Shown here: positions 16,812 through 25,700 of the stretch, piece after piece | Position numbering within the stretch: position 1 is the first letter of the stretch | Layout: every line of letters begins with the position of its first letter | NCBI GenBank assembly: GCA_016776905.1 | Contig: JADHSM010000022.1 | Span: 1-37,673, forward strand | Source: Planctomycetota bacterium | GTDB lineage: Bacteria > Planctomycetota > UBA8108 > UBA1146 | Direction of reading: 5' to 3' | Length of the DNA stretch: 37,673 nt | Notes under the pieces: model-generated | The model's input: only the letters and a program-made list of their open reading frames with translations | Database searches by the model: none | Told to the model about the DNA's origin: nothing | Position numbers and translations under genes: made by a program

Positions 16812-19800
16812 ATGGTCAAGGAACTGGCAACAAAGTACGAACCACAAAATGTCGAAACAGCCATCACTGATCGCTGGAGGCAACGAGATGCCTTCAAAGC
16901 GGTCCCAGATGAACGTGACGACCGATATGTCATCATGATGCCCCTGCCCAATGTGACAGGTGCACTTCATATGGGTCATGCCATGGATAATGTCATGCAG
17001 GACCTGCTGACACGATGGCACCGGATGCAGGGTGACAACACCTTGTGGATGGCTGGAACCGATCATGCCGGGATTGCAACCCAGGCAGTCGTTGAGAAAA
17101 GATTGCTGGAACTGGAAGGTAAAACCCGCCATGACCTTGGACGGGAAGGCCTTGTTGATCGCATCTGGCAATGGAAAGACCAGTACCAAAAACGAATCGT
17201 CTCCCAACAAGTCGCCATGGGTTGCTCCTGCGACTGGGACCGCCAACGATTCACCATGGATCCAGTATGTGCACGCGCCGTCACATGGACCTTCTTCAGC
17301 ATGTTCCGTGACAGCCTCATTTTCCAAGGTGACCGCATGGTCAACTGGGACTGCCATCTCCAAACTGCTGTCGCCGATGATGAGATTGAGCACAAGACTG
17401 TCGATGGCCATTTTTGGCATCTTCGCTATCCCGTCAGCGACCCCCAACCTGGTGAACCTGAATATGTAGTCGTCGCCACAACCCGACCAGAAACGATGCT
17501 GGGCGACACTGCCGTAGCAGTTCATCCCGACCCTGGAACAATCCTTCGGGAAAGACTGAAGCAAGCCCAAGAAAAACTTGCTGAAGCCTCAGATAAAACC
17601 CGAGACGAGTGCGCAGAAGAAGTTGAGCGCCTTGAAACCCGTATCACTGAGGTTTTGCCAAAACTCGAAAAACTTGCGCAGATGGCCGCAGCGGGACGTA
17701 GCCTGAATCTTCCGATTCAAGGGCGCCAGATCCCGCTGATTGCCGATGAATGGGCCAAACCCGAATTGGGGTCAGGATGCGTCAAAATCACCCCAGCACA
17801 CGACCCTAATGACTACGAAGTTTGGCAGCGTCACAAGGATCGGGTTGCAGCCATCAACCTATTGAATCCCGATGGAACTCTCAATGAGAACGCGGGGCCA
17901 TGTCAGGGGCTCGATCGATTCGATGCCAGAAAAAAGATCATCAGTACATTCGAAGATCTTGGCCTTCTCGATCACATCGAAGATCGTAAAGTGGAAGTCG
18001 GGCATTCTGATCGATCGAAAACTCCCGTTGAGCCTTTCCTCTCCCTTCAATGGTTTGTGAAAATGTCAGACGTCGATGGAGGCGTGGTCTGCGGACGAGG
18101 ACTCGATCACGAGTTCAAAGTTCCTGGCTTGGCTCAGGCAGCAATCGACGCCGCCTCCGAATGGGAATCACACACCGGAAGATCTCTCACCTTCCACCCT
18201 GATCCAGAACGCTACCGAAATACCTACGTCAATTGGCTCTCCGAAAAGCGTGACTGGTGCATCTCTCGCCAGCTTTGGTGGGGACACCGAATCCCCATTT
18301 GGTCCTGTGATAGCGAAACTCCAAATGTCGGAGAAGCTCTCGGACAATTACTGAATGCCCATCCGGAGATTCTCTGTGCAAGACTTCAACTGGTGGATGG
18401 AACGAGTCGGATTCTCAATGCAGATAACCCCTCTACTGAAGAAGGTGGACGAATCCTTGTTTGCCTGAGGGATCCTGCCGCTCATGAAGAAGTCGCACTA
18501 GGACTTGAAGCGATAGGACTCGTTCAAGATCCAGATGTCCTCGACACCTGGTTCTCCAGCGCGCTGTGGCCGCACTCCACCCTTGGCTGGCCAAACCCAG
18601 AAAATGCCCAAGTCGATGATGGCCAGAGATCACTTGCCGCACTCGCAGGAAACTCCGATTGTCTCGATTATTTCTACCCCGGTTCATGCCTCGTGACCGG
18701 ACGTGACATCATCACCCTTTGGGTCGCCCGTATGATCATCATGGGCCTCTACAATTTAGGGGATATGCCTTTTACTGATGTCTTCCTCCACGCCAATATT
18801 CTCGACGGCAAGGGCGAGAGGATGAGTAAATCGAAAGGCAATGGAATCGACCCCGTCGATATCATCGAACGCTACGGCACCGATGCGATGAGATATGTTC
18901 TCTGTGAAATGCAAACCGGTACACAAGATATACGTCTCCCAGTGCAGGCGATCAGTCCCTTTACTGGAAACACGATCGATCTGGCAACCGCGAAGCATGG
19001 CCAAAACATCTTCACCTATCTTTGCCCAGAAAGTGGAAAAGAATTTGATGTGCTAGGAACTCTCGAAGGGGTTCCCGCTGCAAAAATGGTCAGTGATCGC
19101 TTCGACGTCGGTAGAAACTTCTGTAATAAGCTCTGGAATGCAGCTCGTTTTGCACTGCTGAATCTTGAAGGCTATGAGTTTGATGCCAGTCGCTCAAATA
19201 AGCTCATGACCGAAGATCGGTGGATCCTGAGCCGCCTTGCTGCGGCGTGCGAAGGGGTTCATCAGCAGTTGTCAGAATATAACCCATCTGCTGCCATCGG
19301 CTTGGCGAGAGAGTTTTTCTGGGGAGAGCTGTGTGATTGGTACCTAGAAGCCATCAAACCAAGGCTTAAAGAGGGTGGCGATGATGCGGGTACCGCTCAG
19401 CAAGTCTTGGCCACTTGCCTCGATCAAGTCCTAAGACTGCTCCACCCTTTCGTTCCCTTCATAACAGAAGAATTATGGGGAAGCCTTCGCGATATTGCGC
19501 CAATCAGGGGGATCAGCTCTCCGTTAGCCGACAACGAACTTCTATGCCTCGCAGCATGGCCTGAACAATGGCAGGAATTCCGCCAAGAAAAACTCGAACA
19601 GTCTTTTGGTCGCAGTCAGGATTTGATCCGAACTCTTCGAGATCTACGGGCGCGTCACAATGTTCCTCCACGTCAACCTCTTGAGGTCCGAATCAAAGTC
19701 GCTAATGAAAACGCTCAAGACTTCATGGATCTCGAAAGTTTGATCCTTCACCTCGGAGCGCTCTCCTCCATCTCCGCTGGGCCCGATCAAGTCCGTACTA

Positions 19801-20066
19801 TTGATAGCGCAGCTTCGGTTTCCGCAGACATTGAGATCTATGTCCCAGGAGTCATCGATCTTGAGAAAGAAAAATTGCGTCTTGCTGATCAGCTGGAGAA
19901 AACAGGAAAGCGACTGGAAGGATCACAGAAAAAGCTCGCCAATGAGAACTTTGTCAGTCGGGCAGCCCCAGAAGTGGTCGAACGTGAGCGTCATCTTGTC
20001 GAGGAACTTGAGCGAGAACTGACATCCATTCGCGAAAATTTGGCAGCTCTCGAAGATCAGTCTTAA
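16812..20066 (+). CDS. valS: Valyl-tRNA synthetase
   Basis: This class I synthetase attaches valine to tRNA-Val. The signature sites are H53-M-G-H56 within PLPNVTGALHMGHAMDN and R670-M-S-K-S674 within GERMSKSKGNGIDP. RDWCISRQLWWGHRIP and the C-terminal coiled arm (LRLADQLEKTGKRLEGSQKKL) are typical ValRS features. The protein has 1084 residues, longer than the usual 880-950. Part of the extra length is a Glu/Lys-rich coiled-coil insertion in the editing domain (about residues 240-300, from ILRERLKQAQEKLAEA to KLEKLAQMAAAG). Another part is a block after the KMSKS loop containing YLCPESGKEFDVLG. I recall similar insertions in other planctomycete ValRS. ATG at 16812 has GGAGG about 11 nt upstream. 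Confidence 0.97.
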   Translation: MVKELATKYEPQNVETAITDRWRQRDAFKAVPDERDDRYVIMMPLPNVTGALHMGHAMDNVMQDLLTRWHRMQGDNTLWMAGTDHAGIATQAVVEKRLLELEGKTRHDLGREGLVDRIWQWKDQYQKRIVSQQVAMGCSCDWDRQRFTMDPVCARAVTWTFFSMFRDSLIFQGDRMVNWDCHLQTAVADDEIEHKTVDGHFWHLRYPVSDPQPGEPEYVVVATTRPETMLGDTAVAVHPDPGTILRERLKQAQEKLAEASDKTRDECAEEVERLETRITEVLPKLEKLAQMAAAGRSLNLPIQGRQIPLIADEWAKPELGSGCVKITPAHDPNDYEVWQRHKDRVAAINLLNPDGTLNENAGPCQGLDRFDARKKIISTFEDLGLLDHIEDRKVEVGHSDRSKTPVEPFLSLQWFVKMSDVDGGVVCGRGLDHEFKVPGLAQAAIDAASEWESHTGRSLTFHPDPERYRNTYVNWLSEKRDWCISRQLWWGHRIPIWSCDSETPNVGEALGQLLNAHPEILCARLQLVDGTSRILNADNPSTEEGGRILVCLRDPAAHEEVALGLEAIGLVQDPDVLDTWFSSALWPHSTLGWPNPENAQVDDGQRSLAALAGNSDCLDYFYPGSCLVTGRDIITLWVARMIIMGLYNLGDMPFTDVFLHANILDGKGERMSKSKGNGIDPVDIIERYGTDAMRYVLCEMQTGTQDIRLPVQAISPFTGNTIDLATAKHGQNIFTYLCPESGKEFDVLGTLEGVPAAKMVSDRFDVGRNFCNKLWNAARFALLNLEGYEFDASRSNKLMTEDRWILSRLAAACEGVHQQLSEYNPSAAIGLAREFFWGELCDWYLEAIKPRLKEGGDDAGTAQQVLATCLDQVLRLLHPFVPFITEELWGSLRDIAPIRGISSPLADNELLCLAAWPEQWQEFRQEKLEQSFGRSQDLIRTLRDLRARHNVPPRQPLEVRIKVANENAQDFMDLESLILHLGALSSISAGPDQVRTIDSAASVSADIEIYVPGVIDLEKEKLRLADQLEKTGKRLEGSQKKLANENFVSRAAPEVVERERHLVEELERELTSIRENLAALEDQS

Positions 20067-20078
20067 AAACTAATCTTC
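20052..20078. terminator. Possible shared hairpin between valS and rtcB
   Basis: GAAGAT-C-AGT can pair with ACT-A-ATCTTC around a CTTAAAA loop (nine pairs, one mismatch). It covers both stop codons of the convergent valS and rtcB genes, which are only 3 nt apart. There is no T-run, so termination by it is uncertain. Confidence 0.35.
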
Positions 20079-21464
20079 CGGCTTTTCTCCCGGATCCGCC
20101 ATACGAACAATACGCGGAGTGAAGGTCGCAAGAGTCTCCACCAGATCCCGCTGAGCAGCCATGACTTGGTCGATATCTTTGTAGACCATTGGTGATTCAT
20201 CAATTCCTGCAGAGATCAGATGGACTCCGGCCTCTTCAACTGCTTTTCTTAAATCTGATGCTCGATACTTTAGCTTTGCTTTTTTTCGACTCATTCTTCG
20301 ACCTGCTCCATGTGAACTTGAGCGCAGTGAGTCGGCATTCCCCCTACCAATAACAACGTAGGTCGGTGCGGTCATCGATCCAGGAATGACCCCCAACTCC
20401 CCTTCACTCGCTGGAGTTGCTCCTTTTCTGTGAACAATCAAATCTTCTCCACCATGATTTTCAACCCAAGCGAAGTTGTGATGGTTCTCTATCGATGCGA
20501 GAGCATGAGCTCCCAGTGATTTTAGTAATCCTTTATGAATACAATCATGATTTGCTTCGGCATATTTCCCCATCAACTGCATAGCATTCCAGTATCTCTG
20601 TCCTTCCTCATGACCGATGTCGATCCAGGCTAAATCTTGGAGGTGCTTGGAAAGATGAGGATGCATCGATTTTGCTAATCGAGACCAATGGTCGGCAACA
20701 TAGGCTCCTGCTCCTCGGCTGCCACTGTGAGAGAGGAGTGCCACATATTCTCCCGGATCAAGTCCACAACGTGAATCTGTCACCGTCATAGTGCCAAACT
20801 CAACGAAGTGATTACCGCTACCAGAACTTCCCAACTGCTTATGTGCGCGATCCTGAACCGCTTTGAGTATAGGATCGCTCCAATCCTCATCGAGCACCGC
20901 ATGATTTCGACGCCTGCTAAATCCAGCACCGATTCCAAAACTCGTTTCTTTTTCCAAGGCTTGAATAAACTGGGTTCGATAACGATCCAAATGCCCTATT
21001 TCACGATCTAGAATCGTCAACTTCATACGGCAGGCAATATCTACTCCCACTGCCTTTGGAATCACGGCATTGCGTGTCGCCAGAACACCACCTATCGGAA
21101 GTCCAAAACCCAAATGGGCATCGGGCATCAATGCCCCCTGAACAGCTACAGGTAGATCACATGCATTAATCAGCTGCTTTTGAGCATTGGGATCAATATC
21201 TTCACCCCATTGCTTCCATGGTGCGGGGTCTCCCAAACGCGTATCGCTAGCAAAAGTCGACATGTAGTTTTTCAGCATCAGCGCGAAATCTCCATATACG
21301 GAGTCTTTTAACCAAGCTTCAGTGTTCTCAACAACCGCTTGGATATCCTGCGCAATCAAATTCTTGGCTCGACCCACCGCTCGTGCTCGGGTAACTGCTT
21401 GAATCGCGGCCTTGCGAACCGGCCCCTTGGGGACTCCAAGCTTCTCCATTTCTCTGCTTTTCAT
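20070..21464 (-). CDS. rtcB: RNA-splicing ligase RtcB
   Basis: RtcB joins RNA 2',3'-cyclic phosphate or 3'-phosphate ends to 5'-hydroxyl ends using GTP and Mn(II). The metal and guanylate residues are all present: C145 in GVDIACRM, H219 in SGSGNHFVEFG, H246 in LSHSGSRGAG, the ENHHNFAW histidines at 328-329, and the guanylylated H385 in SSSHGAGRRMSR. At 464 residues it is slightly longer than the E. coli enzyme (408), mainly through the N-terminal helix-rich region, as in one common bacterial subgroup. The gene starts 12 nt after the stop of the upstream UGA-containing gene on the same strand, so the two are likely co-transcribed. It converges on valS with a 3-nt gap. Confidence 0.95.
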   Translation of the reverse strand: MKSREMEKLGVPKGPVRKAAIQAVTRARAVGRAKNLIAQDIQAVVENTEAWLKDSVYGDFALMLKNYMSTFASDTRLGDPAPWKQWGEDIDPNAQKQLINACDLPVAVQGALMPDAHLGFGLPIGGVLATRNAVIPKAVGVDIACRMKLTILDREIGHLDRYRTQFIQALEKETSFGIGAGFSRRRNHAVLDEDWSDPILKAVQDRAHKQLGSSGSGNHFVEFGTMTVTDSRCGLDPGEYVALLSHSGSRGAGAYVADHWSRLAKSMHPHLSKHLQDLAWIDIGHEEGQRYWNAMQLMGKYAEANHDCIHKGLLKSLGAHALASIENHHNFAWVENHGGEDLIVHRKGATPASEGELGVIPGSMTAPTYVVIGRGNADSLRSSSHGAGRRMSRKKAKLKYRASDLRKAVEEAGVHLISAGIDESPMVYKDIDQVMAAQRDLVETLATFTPRIVRMADPGEKPED

Positions 21465-21476
21465 TCATGAAACCCT

Positions 21477-22562
21477 TTACCGAAGCAATTTCTTGACCTT
21501 TTCTGGCAGATCGAAAGGGACTACCTTTTCGGAATGATCGAACTCATATAAATAATTAAAAACGATGTGCTCTACACCTTCTGTGAATGCCGCATCTCCC
21601 TTCGCAGTTTTCCCATGTTTATTGCGGCGGCCGACCAATACCGTCATATTCAGTTCTATTGGCTGAAGAAGCTTTGGATCGAATAATATTTCTAGGCTGC
21701 AACGTGATTGGGTCCTGTCCACACTGGACAGGAATTTGCTGATCGTTCAGCCCAAGCCACCCAGGCAACCTGACTTCTGAACATCATTGAAAAACTCAAC
21801 TGCTGTTTTCTGGGACAATTGAACCGTCATCCGATTATAGAGAAATTCCGGCTCCTTATTTTTTACTGAAGTTCGTCCCTCCTCAGGTAGTTCTTCTGGC
21901 TCTGCAAAATCTGGATGATCGAGTTCAACTTCTTTGTCTTTTGGCTCGGGCGCCCAAGAAATGGTCCCTATGCCTTCTCGCACCGCCCGCCTGAATAGCT
22001 CCGCAGGAAAATGAACGACCTTATCTAATCTTTTCCCTGCAGGTGTCGAGACTAATGGCACCCAGTTACCAGATTCACTTAACGCACCCTTCTTAGAAGT
22101 TCGAAATACGTTCATCTCTGGTATGTACATTAGATTTCCAAGGATTGATCCTTTGTGCTCTTCATAAATCTGATGCAGCCAAATTTCGTGATCTTCCGCT
22201 CTTGAAAGACCCCCTTTAACAAAACAGCGAAAACCCACGCCTTTAGACTCAGAAAGCACCCGGAAATTCTTATGAATCTCTTCAAATGTTTTCTTGGCAT
22301 TCATGGAAATCCCTGACTGACTTGCAATATCACGCATCTCTTTTTCAACACGCTTACGTGAGTCTTTTACATTTGGAGTCTGGGGTCTGGGGTTTTTTGG
22401 AGACTTGGCAGCATCACGTTCAGTCATCAGCGCATTCGTTCGGAACTGAGCGGAGTTATCTCCTACTGGGGACACCGCCCCTATCGCATGACTACAAAAA
22501 AGAAACACGATATACCCGTAAAGGACGATTATTTTAATCGTGGTACTCGAAAGTCTGTTCAT
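21477..22562 (-). CDS. Candidate exported selenoprotein, copy A (in-frame UGA at 21747-21749 read as selenocysteine)
   Basis: Conventional reading splits this into a 271-codon gene ending in TGA and a small frame below it; both are in one frame with 8 sense codons between the TGA and the first possible restart (GTG at 21722). The paralog at 27361-28245 has the same split, and homology crosses the TGA in both. Both tails are exactly 89 residues with no alignment gap and about 42 identities by my count. Read through, this copy has 361 residues with Sec272 and the motif SGC266LGGLG-Sec. ATG at 22562 (AGGAG seven nt upstream) starts a signal peptide (IIVLYGYIVFLFCSHAIGA), so it is exported. Shared blocks: FRTSKKGA, GKRLDKVVHFP, GRTSV, DRTQSR, GKTAKGDAAF, YEFDHSE. 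The family is unknown to me. The Cys-x5-Sec motif suggests redox chemistry (inference). Confidence 0.8.
21714..21732 (-). promoter_or_regulatory. SECIS-like hairpin, copy A
   Basis: On the reverse strand CCTGTCC-AGTGT-GGACAGG forms a perfect 7-bp stem (8 bp with a flanking T-A) and a 5-nt loop. It begins 14 nt after the in-frame TGA, so the loop lies 21 nt from it. Bacterial SECIS elements lie just downstream of the UGA within the coding region, with the apical loop roughly 16-37 nt away and a G in the first two loop bases; both hold here. The same hairpin sits at the same distance in copy B. Confidence 0.75.
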
Positions 22563-22760
22563 GACTGATCTCCTACATTCCAAAATCTTTACCGCAGTCA
22601 AATTCTAACTTCGAATCAATACTCTTGAATATGGTCATGTATCGATACTTTATTTTTGCCGCCATTTTGAGACGTGGTCCCCTTGAGTTTATATGCTTGA
22701 TCTTGAGGCCTAAAGACAAATCGGTGACAACGTAACACATGCGATGGAAGAAGTAGAAGA

Positions 22761-25700
22761 ATGCGTTTTTTGATCCACACGTTAATGCTCGGTTTAGCAT
22801 TGCTGAGTTTCACCGAAACCTATGCTCAGGGTACTGGTTCTGTAAACCTGACCCCAATATCCACCTTCAACTCGGGTGTCTTCGAGGGCAGCGCATCAGA
22901 AATCGTCGCTTATGACCCCATAAGTGGTCGAGTCTTCGTCACAAATGCAACTGCTGGAGGATTCGACATTCTTCAACTCTCCCAAACAGGGCAGTTGGGA
23001 TTCGTAACATCCATCGCGACTTCACGTCCTCCCACACACTTAAGAATCTGGAATGACGGTATCACGAGCCATGTCGTGGCTTCCATTCCTTCTCTCCCCA
23101 TCACAAATCCTGGCACAGTTCAGGTGTTTTCAACCTCAGGCGTGCTCGAAGCCGTATACAGCGTTGGAGCATTTCCGGACATGCTGTATATCACTTCGGA
23201 CGGCAGAGCACTGACAGCCAATGAGGGGCAACCTATAGGGGGAACAAATCCAAGAGGGTCCGTCTCTATCGTGCACCTCGCAACGGGTGTCGTAGAACAT
23301 ATCAGCTTTACTGGTTTCGACGGTCAAGAGGTCGCTCTTCGAAACTCTGGCATTCGAATTTTTCCAGGTTTTTCAGCAAGTGTAGATTTGGAACCAGAGT
23401 ACATCGCTGTATCGGGTGATCTCAATTTTGCCTACGCAATTTGTCAGGAACAAAATTGTGTCATCACTATTGATTTGACGACCTCAACTCCGATTCGAAT
23501 TGATTCCTTGGGAAAGAAAAATCACCTACTTCCAGGAAATGGCTTAGATCCTAGCGACTCGAATGGGGTCAGTATCAATACTTGGCCGGTCTCAGGACTC
23601 TACCAGCCTGATAGTATCGTCGCATTTGAAGCGGCTGGCATCCCTTATCTACTGACAGCGAATGAGGGAGCTGCGCGAACCGAAGATGCCCGTGCGAGAA
23701 CTCTGCAACTAGACCCCGGCGCATTCCCAAATGCGGGATTCCTTCAGGCCAACTCTAGAATTGGAAGACTACAGGTCTCAACCATAGATGGTGATATCGA
23801 TGGTGACGGCGACTTCGATGAACTTGTCGCTTACGGCACCCGTTCATTCTCTATATTTGAAATGACAACCGGTGCAGACATCGTGTACGACAGTGGCGAT
23901 GAGTTTGCTTTAGTAACCTCTCAGGCCGCCCCAGGAAACTTTAATAGCAACAGTACGTCGAATAATAGTGCTGACGGAAGGTCTGACAATAAAGGCTGTG
24001 AGCCTGAAGCAGCAACCGTCGCTCACATCGGAAACCAGATCCTCGCATTCATTGGTCTGGAGCGTCAGGGTGGCATCATGGTTTACGACGTGACCGATCC
24101 ACCAAACTCATTCTTTTTGGGATACTTCACGAATCGTAATTTCAACGCCAACATCGAATCCCCTGCAGCGGGTGACCTTGGAATCGAATCGATCGTTTAC
24201 GTCAAACCCGCAGATAATCTGCTGAATGCTCACCTGATCATCACTGGTAATGAAATAAGCGGCACAACAACTGTGTACTTATTGTCCCTGCCTTCTCCCC
24301 CAGCAGATTGTAATACCAACAACATCCCAGACGCAGACGACATCAGCTCTGGAACTTCTACTGATTGCAATTCTGATGGGATCCCTGACGAATGCACACT
24401 TACTGGGAATGACTGTGACCAAAACCTAATCCCCGATGATTGTCAGCCAGATTTCGACGAAGATGGAATCCCAAACATCTGTGACAACGACGACGACTCA
24501 GATGGAGTTGATGATACAAACGACTTAAATCCATTAGACTCTACAATTTGCCGAGATGTCGACAACGACGGTTGCGACGATTGCTCTTCAGGATTCGACT
24601 CTCCCAGCAACGACGGACTGGACACTGATGCAGATGGAATTTGTGATCTCAGTGATCCCGACGACGATGACGATGGAGTTCCAGACGCATCAGACAGTTC
24701 AAGTACAAACCCGTTTATCTGTTCCGATATCGACCTTGACGGCTGTGACGACTGTTCAAGTGGAACATTCAACACCGCTAATGATGGAACAGACACCGAC
24801 ACCGATGGAATTTGTGATACTGGCGACGGTGACCTAGATGGAGACGGCATAGAAAACGAATGCGATCTCGATCAAACACCAGGCTCAGATTGTAATGGCA
24901 ACAACAGAGTCGATACTTGCGACATCAATGATTCCACCAGCCAAGACTGTGATGTTAACGGGATACCAGACGATTGTGAAATCTCAGTAAATGCCGCCCT
25001 CGATTGCGACAATAACGGAGAGTTGGATTCCTGTCAGTTGACCTCTGGAACTTCAAATGATTGCAATGGCAATACGGTTCTCGACAGTTGTGAAATAGCT
25101 TCAGGTTCAGCAGACTGTAATAACGATTCCATTCCTGACGATTGCCAAAACGACTGCGACGGAAATAGTATTCCGGATGACTGTGATCTCTCTTCTGGAT
25201 CAAGTGCAGACTGCAACAGTAACGGCGTCCCCGACTCCTGTGATATCAGTGGAGGCACCGACTTTGACTGCGATATAAATGGAGTCATCGACGAATGCCA
25301 AATCACAGTGGATCCAAATCTTGACTGTGACCTCGATGGTGTTCTCCAGTCCTGTGAAACCGACACTGATAGTGACGGTGTCGAGGATGACTGTGATACC
25401 GACGACGACAACGACAACGTCTTAGATGTTGACGATTCATCTCCTCTCGATAACACGATTTGTCGAGACGCTGACGCTGATGGTTGTGACGATTGCTCCA
25501 GTGGAACAGACGACTCTACAAATGACGGCTTCGATTTCGATGCAGATGGTCTCTGTGATATCGGTGATCCCGATGACGATAACGACGGGGTCCTCGACGG
25601 CGTCGACAGTGACGACAACAACGCCAACATCTGTTCCGATACTGACGGTGACAGTTGCGACGATTGCTCCTCAGGAATTTTCAATACTGACGATGATGGC

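Noticed and set aside
16800..16823. Imperfect palindrome centred on the valS start codon
   Set aside because: Three internal mismatches and no loop space make an RNA hairpin unlikely, and an operator role cannot be supported.
21477..21722. Separate 81-residue gene starting at GTG 21722
   Set aside because: It has no ribosome site, is in frame with the upstream gene, and its homology to the paralog starts 7 codons before this GTG. It is better read as the tail of the UGA-containing gene.
21714..21732. Hairpin as an intrinsic terminator
   Set aside because: No T-run follows on either strand, and it lies inside a conserved coding tail with a fixed distance to the UGA.
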